DNA of 34,216 nucleotides, taken from JBGSIZ01 sp041742255 (GTDB taxonomy: Bacteria; Pseudomonadota; Alphaproteobacteria; Rhodobacterales; Rhodobacteraceae). The notes under the pieces are model-generated. The model was not told the origin of the DNA. It searched no databases and was given only the letters and a program-made list of their open reading frames with translations. The translations under genes and the position numbers were made by a program. Below are positions 29,814 to 34,216 of this stretch, piece after piece (position 1 is the first letter of the stretch; the number at the start of each line of letters is the position of its first letter). The stretch is from the NCBI GenBank assembly GCA_041742255.1, contig JBGSIZ010000035.1:1-34216 (forward strand), read 5' to 3'.

Positions 29814-30818
29814 TTGGCCACGATATTCGACCTTTTTGAAGTGTCCGACATTAGCGAAAACACCACCTATTCGGTCGCCGCTGGAAATCTGTTGGGCGTG
29901 GTTGATGGGGCAACGTCGGCCGATCTGAATGACGGTGAATTTGACCTAGGCGACGTCATCGCGATCAATGGTGTCACCTACACGATTAGCCAGATACAGG
30001 AGCCGAGCAGCAGCGGCCGTTTCACGCTCGAGGATGGCACCAACCGCAGTTTTGATCCCGGCAGCGAGGCCAACCTTTCGGCGATTTTCCTGACGGTGAC
30101 CAATGGCGGAGAGACCCGGCATTTCATCATTCCCAATGACAGTTATGGGGATATGACGGTTCAGGAAATCCGCACGGGCAGTCTGAATGACGTTGCGGGG
30201 TCTGATGCGGCTGTCAATTCGACCACCGACAACAATGTGAATGCGGTGTGTTTCGTGGCTGGCAGCAGGATCGACACACCAGATGGCGCCGTCGTCGTTG
30301 AGGATATTCAGGTTGGCGACCTTGTCCTGACGCGCGATAACGGACCGCAGGCCGTTCGCGCCATTCTGGTGCGCGAATTGGATCTGAACGACGGCTCGGA
30401 CCGGTTGAAGCCGATTGCGTTTGACGTCGGGTCCCTGGGTCCGGGCCGACCCAACAGCCGGCTGTGTTTGTCGCCCCAGCATCGCGTGCTGGTGACGGAC
30501 CCGTCCGGCCATTCTGTCCTTGTCCCGGCCAAGGCGTTGACGAGCCGTCGTGGTGTCCGCGTCATGCATGGAAAGCGGCATGTGTCGTATTTCCATCTGG
30601 TGTTTTCCCGCCATGAAATCATCTGGGCCAATGGCACCCTGACCGAGAGTTTTTATCCCGGTCCGGTGGCGATGCGGATGATCCCCAGCGATAGCCGCGC
30701 AGAGCTATGGGATATTTTTGGCGATACCCTGACGCAGTGCGCAAATGGTTTCAGCATGGCAGCGGCCCCAATTTTGCGCCTTCAGGACGCCCGACAGAAG
30801 GCGCAGACGTTTTGTTAG
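29814..30818 (+). CDS. Hint-domain (hedgehog/intein-type) protein
   Basis: This 334-residue acidic protein has an N-terminal domain of unknown type (about 1-140, Asp/Asn/Gly-rich) and then a Hint_2-type self-processing fold starting at Cys146 (NAVCFVAGSRIDTPDG), with VGDLVLTRDNGPQAVRAI and LSPQHRVLV (His223). Cys is the usual nucleophile for peptide-bond cleavage in this fold. It lacks a classical signal peptide and may be exported by a type I system, which is inference. The start is TTG 29814, supported by GGGAGG at 29801-29806 and the lack of an earlier ATG. Similar proteins abound in Rhodobacteraceae. Confidence 0.85.
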   Translation: MATIFDLFEVSDISENTTYSVAAGNLLGVVDGATSADLNDGEFDLGDVIAINGVTYTISQIQEPSSSGRFTLEDGTNRSFDPGSEANLSAIFLTVTNGGETRHFIIPNDSYGDMTVQEIRTGSLNDVAGSDAAVNSTTDNNVNAVCFVAGSRIDTPDGAVVVEDIQVGDLVLTRDNGPQAVRAILVRELDLNDGSDRLKPIAFDVGSLGPGRPNSRLCLSPQHRVLVTDPSGHSVLVPAKALTSRRGVRVMHGKRHVSYFHLVFSRHEIIWANGTLTESFYPGPVAMRMIPSDSRAELWDIFGDTLTQCANGFSMAAAPILRLQDARQKAQTFC

Positions 30819-31888
30819 GGGCGTTTTTGTGGGTTGTCGCGGCTGTGCGGGCGTTCCTCGAGGCCTGCGTCGCTCCGTTGCCACCGCCACGCCCCGTCAT
30901 CCCCCATCCAGCGCCGCGCCTGTCCCGTCTGGTGCAGGTGGTTGAGGTGCGCGATGGTTTCCACCAGCGCCAGCCCATAGACCCCGTCGTCAATCGTCCG
31001 TTTGAACAGCGGCGCAAAGCAGTCGCCCCCGCGCCGCGGTTCCGACAGGTGGTCCAACAGCCGCCCCAGCGCGCCGTGGTGATTGTCGATCAGTTGCCGC
31101 ATCCGCGTGGGCAACCCGGTAAAGGGCAGTTTGTGCCCTCCAAGAACAAGGTGGTCTTCTCGCGCATGGGGCGCCAACCGTTCGCAAGAGGAGATCCAGT
31201 CGCCGACCGGGTCCGCCTCGGGTTCGGTCGGGTAGACGCCGATGTTCGGGCTGATCGACGGCAGCAACTGATCCCCGCCAAGGATGAGATTGTCGTCTCG
31301 CGACCAGAAGGTCGCGTGTTCCGGCGCGTGCCCATCCCCCATGCGGATGTCCCACGTCCGACCGCCCATGATGATCGTCCCGCCATCGTGCAACCGGGTG
31401 TAGCCAAGCGGGACAGGATGCACGCAGTCGGCAAAGTTGAAGGGCCGGTCGGTCCGCCATTGTTCCAGACGGTCGGCGGACATGCCCGCCCGTTGGTAGA
31501 ATTGCAGGCTGACCTCTGGCGTGGTCGATTGCACATCCAGCGTGAGCATTCGCCCCATGAGGTAGGCCGTGCGCGGCATCACAAGGTCTGCCCCCCGGTC
31601 CGTGAACCACCCCGCCATCCCGATGTGATCAGGGTGGTGATGCGTGACCACGACCCGGGCCACCGCTTTACCCCCCAGCGGCCCCGCCAGCAGGGTTTCC
31701 CAGATGTCCCGCGTCTGGGCCGTGTTGAACCCGGTATCGAGGATCGTCCAGCCGTCCCCGTCGTCCAGCGCGTAGACGTTCACATGGTCCAGCGCCATGG
31801 GCAGCGGCAGCCGCATCCACAAGATGCCCGGCGCCACGGCAAGGGCTGTGCCGGGGGCGGGCGGCGTGTCATGTGGATAACGGATCAT
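30815..31888 (-). CDS. MBL-fold metallo-hydrolase
   Basis: This 357-residue protein has the metallo-beta-lactamase motif THHHPDHIGMAGW, with the zinc ligands His, His and Asp-His, and later GDGHAPEHATFW and GGDQLLPSISPN as the remaining metal-site segments. The C-terminal region (about 240-357) is a helical extension of hydrolase class members. The substrate is unknown; thioesterase- or glyoxalase-II-like activity is plausible. ATG 31888 (MIRYPHDTPPAPG) is favoured by family pattern over GTG 31924. Its 3' end overlaps the Hint gene by 4 nt. Confidence 0.88.
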   Translation of the reverse strand: MIRYPHDTPPAPGTALAVAPGILWMRLPLPMALDHVNVYALDDGDGWTILDTGFNTAQTRDIWETLLAGPLGGKAVARVVVTHHHPDHIGMAGWFTDRGADLVMPRTAYLMGRMLTLDVQSTTPEVSLQFYQRAGMSADRLEQWRTDRPFNFADCVHPVPLGYTRLHDGGTIIMGGRTWDIRMGDGHAPEHATFWSRDDNLILGGDQLLPSISPNIGVYPTEPEADPVGDWISSCERLAPHAREDHLVLGGHKLPFTGLPTRMRQLIDNHHGALGRLLDHLSEPRRGGDCFAPLFKRTIDDGVYGLALVETIAHLNHLHQTGQARRWMGDDGAWRWQRSDAGLEERPHSRDNPQKRP

Positions 31889-31990
31889 GGCGGGCTTTCG
31901 CAGGGGGTTACTGGTGAGTTTCACGCCAAGCGGATGGGGTCAACTGCCGGGCACTACCTGCGATCAGGTCCATCGTTTTTACCGGACCCA

Positions 31991-33691
31991 TCACGCGGCG
32001 AGGTCGTCCACCGACAACCCCATGACCGCGTCCGACCCATCCCGCACCTGCTCCAGAAGGCCCGCATGTTCCGGCAAAAGCCGCCGGATGTAGAACGCAG
32101 CGAGCCGCGCGCGGGTGTCATCCCCAGCCATCGCTGCCGTCAGGTGGTAGTGACCGCCCAGAACCCGTGCAAATGCCCGCAGATAGGGCACTGCCCCCGC
32201 AAACCGGTCGTTCATATCCTGCCCGACCAGCCATTCCGTGGTTTCCCGCAGCGAATAGGCCGCGTTCCAGACCGCCCCGGCCAAGGCGGGATGGGTGGCG
32301 CGGGCGGCTTCGGCACCGGCCTCTACTTCGTCCAGCAGGCGATAGGCGGCGTCGCCACCGTCCATCAATTTGCGCCCGACAAGGTCCATTGCCTGAATCC
32401 CGTTGGTGCCTTCGTAGATCGCTGTCACCCGCACATCGCGGGAGTATTGCGCGGCCCCGGTTTCCTCGATCACGCCCATGCCGCCGTGGACCTGCACCCC
32501 AAGCGACGCCACGTCGATGCCGGTATCGGTGCCAAACGATTTGGCGATGGGGGTCAGGAAGGCCGCGCGGGCCGTCCACGTTTCGTTACCCGTTGCCGTG
32601 GCAAGGTCGATCGCCACTGCATTGGCCAGCGCGATGGCCCGCGCCGCAAAGATGTCCGCCTTCATCGTGGCGAGCATCCGTTTCACGTCTGCGTGTTCGA
32701 TGATCGACCCGGTGCCCGGTGCCTTGCCCTGTTTGCGGTCCCGCGCGTAGGCCAATGCGTGTTGATATGCGCCTTCGGCCGCGCCGATCCCTTGGGTCGC
32801 CACGCCAAGCCGAGCGTTGTTCATCATTGTGAACATCGCCGCCATCCCGCCGTGTTCCGCGCCCACAAGCCAGCCCCGCGCCCCTTCATAAGACATGACC
32901 GCCGTGGGCGATCCGTGCAGCCCCAGTTTGTGTTCCAGCGACACCACCCGCAGGCTGTTACGTTCGCCCGGCACGCCGTGGGCATCGGGGATGAGTTTGG
33001 GCACCATGAACAGGCTGATCCCTTTTGTCCCCGGCACCCCATCTGGCAACCGCGCCAGCACAAGGTGGCAAACGTTGGCGGAAAAATCGTTGTCCGCCCA
33101 AGAGATATAAATTTTCTGCCCGGTGATCGCATAGGTCCCGTCGCCGTTCGGCTCTGCCTTGGAGCGCAGCGCCCCCACGTCCGATCCGGCCTGCGGTTCG
33201 GTCAGGTTCATGGTGCCGCACCATTCCCCGGAAATCAGTTTGGGCAGATAGAGCGCCTTGATCTCGTCGCTGGCATGGTGATCCAGCGCCTCGATTTGTC
33301 CCTGCGACATCAAGGGGTTGAGTTGCAGCGCGAGGCAGGCCCCCGACATCATGTCGTTGACCGCCGTGGTCAGCGTGAGCGGCAGGCCAAGCCCGCCGTG
33401 CTCGGTGGGGGCCGACATCCCGATCCAGCCGCCCTCCGCGATGGCCTGAAACCCCGCCCCGAATCCCGGTGGCGTCCGCACCACCCCGTTTTCCAAGCGG
33501 GACGGATGCGTGTCCCCGACCCGCTGCAGGGGCGCCAAAACCGCGTCGCAGAGTTTGCCTGCTTCGATCAGGATCGCGTCGGTCAGGTCCGGGGTGGTGT
33601 CGCCAAAGCGGTCTGTGGCGGTGACCCGGTTGAACCCGGTGACATGATCGAGAAGAAAGCGGAAATCCTGAACGGGGGCGCGGTAGGGCAT
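31991..33691 (-). CDS. Acyl-CoA dehydrogenase, DmdC-like
   Basis: This 566-residue protein matches the long acyl-CoA dehydrogenases with an N-terminal extension (MPYRAPVQDFRFLLDHVTGF) and a C-terminal extra domain, a group that includes DmdC, the methylmercaptopropionyl-CoA dehydrogenase of marine roseobacters. The catalytic Glu is in IYEGTNGIQAMDL and FAD-site motifs are NLTEPQAGSDVGAL and ITGQKIYISWADND. Its electrons would go to ETF and then ETF-QO (20112-21761). Whether it acts in DMSP breakdown cannot be decided; no dmdB or dmdD is nearby. It is divergent from tsaC. Confidence 0.9.
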   Translation of the reverse strand: MPYRAPVQDFRFLLDHVTGFNRVTATDRFGDTTPDLTDAILIEAGKLCDAVLAPLQRVGDTHPSRLENGVVRTPPGFGAGFQAIAEGGWIGMSAPTEHGGLGLPLTLTTAVNDMMSGACLALQLNPLMSQGQIEALDHHASDEIKALYLPKLISGEWCGTMNLTEPQAGSDVGALRSKAEPNGDGTYAITGQKIYISWADNDFSANVCHLVLARLPDGVPGTKGISLFMVPKLIPDAHGVPGERNSLRVVSLEHKLGLHGSPTAVMSYEGARGWLVGAEHGGMAAMFTMMNNARLGVATQGIGAAEGAYQHALAYARDRKQGKAPGTGSIIEHADVKRMLATMKADIFAARAIALANAVAIDLATATGNETWTARAAFLTPIAKSFGTDTGIDVASLGVQVHGGMGVIEETGAAQYSRDVRVTAIYEGTNGIQAMDLVGRKLMDGGDAAYRLLDEVEAGAEAARATHPALAGAVWNAAYSLRETTEWLVGQDMNDRFAGAVPYLRAFARVLGGHYHLTAAMAGDDTRARLAAFYIRRLLPEHAGLLEQVRDGSDAVMGLSVDDLAA

Positions 33692-33720
33692 GCGGTGGAC
33701 CTTTGTCGATGTGGCGTGCC

Positions 33721-33737
33721 CCTGCCATCTTGGCAGG
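33721..33737. promoter_or_regulatory. Inverted repeat in the acyl-CoA dehydrogenase/tsaC gap
   Basis: CCTGCCA (33721-33727) and TGGCAGG (33731-33737) are a perfect inverted repeat with a TCT centre, 30 nt upstream of the dehydrogenase start. It is a candidate operator; no regulator is identified. Confidence 0.4.
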
Positions 33738-33819
33738 CGCGGGGCCGGGATGTATGGCTGCGGTCTGTGATAGAAAGCCTAGCCATGCGCCGGGCGTCCT
33801 CCAACCTGAACGCAGCGTC

Positions 33820-34216
33820 ATGACTGAACCGCAGACCGAAATTCTGATGCCGGATGTTGGGGGTATTGCCCGCGCGGCGGCGTTGCTGGCGGACGGTGCC
33901 CTTGTCGCTTTGCCGACCGAGACGGTGTATGGGTTGGGTGCCGATGCCAGCAACGACCGCGCTGTTGCCGCCATATTCGAGGCCAAGGGCCGCCCGGTGT
34001 TCAACCCGTTGATTGTGCATGTGTCCGATCAGACTGCCGCCGAAAAGGTGTGTGTTTTCAGCGCGCAAGCCCGCGCCTTGGCCGATGCGTTCTGGCCCGG
34101 ACCGCTGACATTGGTGTTGCCGATCCGCCCCGGTGCCCCGTTGTCCCGGTTGGTCACGGCGGGGTTGGACACGGTCGCGGTGCGGGTGCCTGCCCACCCC
34201 GTGGCCCGCGCCGTTC
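33820..34216 (+). CDS. L-threonylcarbamoyladenylate synthase (TsaC/Sua5-like), partial
   Basis: The frame from ATG 33820 runs open past the window end. The 132 visible residues belong to the YrdC/Sua5 domain, which makes threonylcarbamoyl-AMP for tRNA t6A37 modification. LADGALVALPTETVYGLGAD and KGRPVFNPLIVHV are the nucleotide and substrate-binding motifs, and WPGPLTLVLP and VAVRVPAHP follow. Whether a C-terminal Sua5 domain exists cannot be seen. It lies divergent to the acyl-CoA dehydrogenase gene. Confidence 0.92.
   Translation, partial: MTEPQTEILMPDVGGIARAAALLADGALVALPTETVYGLGADASNDRAVAAIFEAKGRPVFNPLIVHVSDQTAAEKVCVFSAQARALADAFWPGPLTLVLPIRPGAPLSRLVTAGLDTVAVRVPAHPVARAV

Noticed and set aside
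31872..31880. TGTGGATAA, a perfect DnaA box on the minus strand.
   Set aside because: It falls in the codons for Arg-Tyr-Pro-His at the start of the MBL hydrolase, which are conserved for the protein; no AT-rich context.
30707..33823. A 1038-codon open frame on the plus strand.
   Set aside because: It is antisense to the MBL hydrolase and the acyl-CoA dehydrogenase, both with complete family motifs; its translation is Arg/His/Pro-rich with no domain. High GC leaves the opposite frame open.

Overview
The window is chromosomal DNA of an alphaproteobacterium, almost certainly a member of the Rhodobacteraceae (Roseobacter group). The assignment rests on gene content read directly: a 44-residue aa3-type cytochrome c oxidase subunit IV, a DUF6356-type protein, a Hint-domain protein that begins Cys-Phe, a DmdC-like acyl-CoA dehydrogenase, a phaA-phaB pair, ETF-ubiquinone oxidoreductase and a long-chain polyprenyl diphosphate synthase, all in GC-rich DNA with tightly overlapping genes. 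No rRNA, tRNA or CRISPR array was seen.

Region 1 (1-2780) is a mobile-element scar. It holds the 3' part of one IS3-family element (to about 1102), a broken phage lysis-type gene on the minus strand (1123-1480), and a second, complete-length IS3-family element of the IS2/IS407 type (about 1481-2780). Both transposase genes are broken, largely by short palindromic DNA insertions. The first orfB carries one 41-nt palindrome (424-464). The second orfB carries three copies of a different 39-43-nt palindromic repeat (1943-1981, 2135-2176 and, inverted, 2553-2595). Their net insertion lengths of about 37, 38 and 39 nt explain each reading-frame change, and the third is in frame. This small interspersed palindrome family, resembling in behaviour the palindromic elements known from Rickettsia, is the most unusual thing in the window.

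Region 2 (2879-10794) is compact housekeeping DNA on the plus strand: an SDR dehydrogenase; an overlapping run of an S49 peptidase, a 53-residue membrane zinc-ribbon microprotein, a Ca2+/Na+ antiporter and a pteridine-reductase-type SDR; an AT-rich gap with a perfect DnaA box; then uvrC, a small unknown gene, pgsA, moaD and moaE. tag runs convergently and overlaps moaE.

Region 3 (10944-15288) holds an EAL-domain phosphodiesterase, the polyhydroxybutyrate genes phaA and phaB, a sugar-transfer-associated ATP-grasp protein and a YdcH-type small protein. Region 4 (15409-21761) has a TrmN6-like methyltransferase, a DUF2007 protein, polyprenyl diphosphate synthase convergent with ispE, a secreted TPR protein and ETF-QO, closed by a perfect bidirectional terminator.

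Region 5 (21991-28251) contains greA, an unknown membrane coiled-coil protein, a GNAT acetyltransferase, azlC-azlD, a lipoprotein, cytochrome oxidase subunit IV, a DUF6173-like protein, an Lrp/AsnC regulator divergent from a DUF6356 gene with two operator-like palindromes between them, and a class II glutamine amidotransferase. Region 6 (28149-34216) has a tandem HD-GYP protein whose 3' end overlaps the amidotransferase by 103 bp, the Hint protein, an MBL-fold hydrolase, a DmdC-like acyl-CoA dehydrogenase and the start of a TsaC/Sua5 gene that runs off the window. Tail-to-tail coding overlaps recur (4, 8, 23, 38 and 103 bp), so the genome is densely packed outside the mobile-element region.
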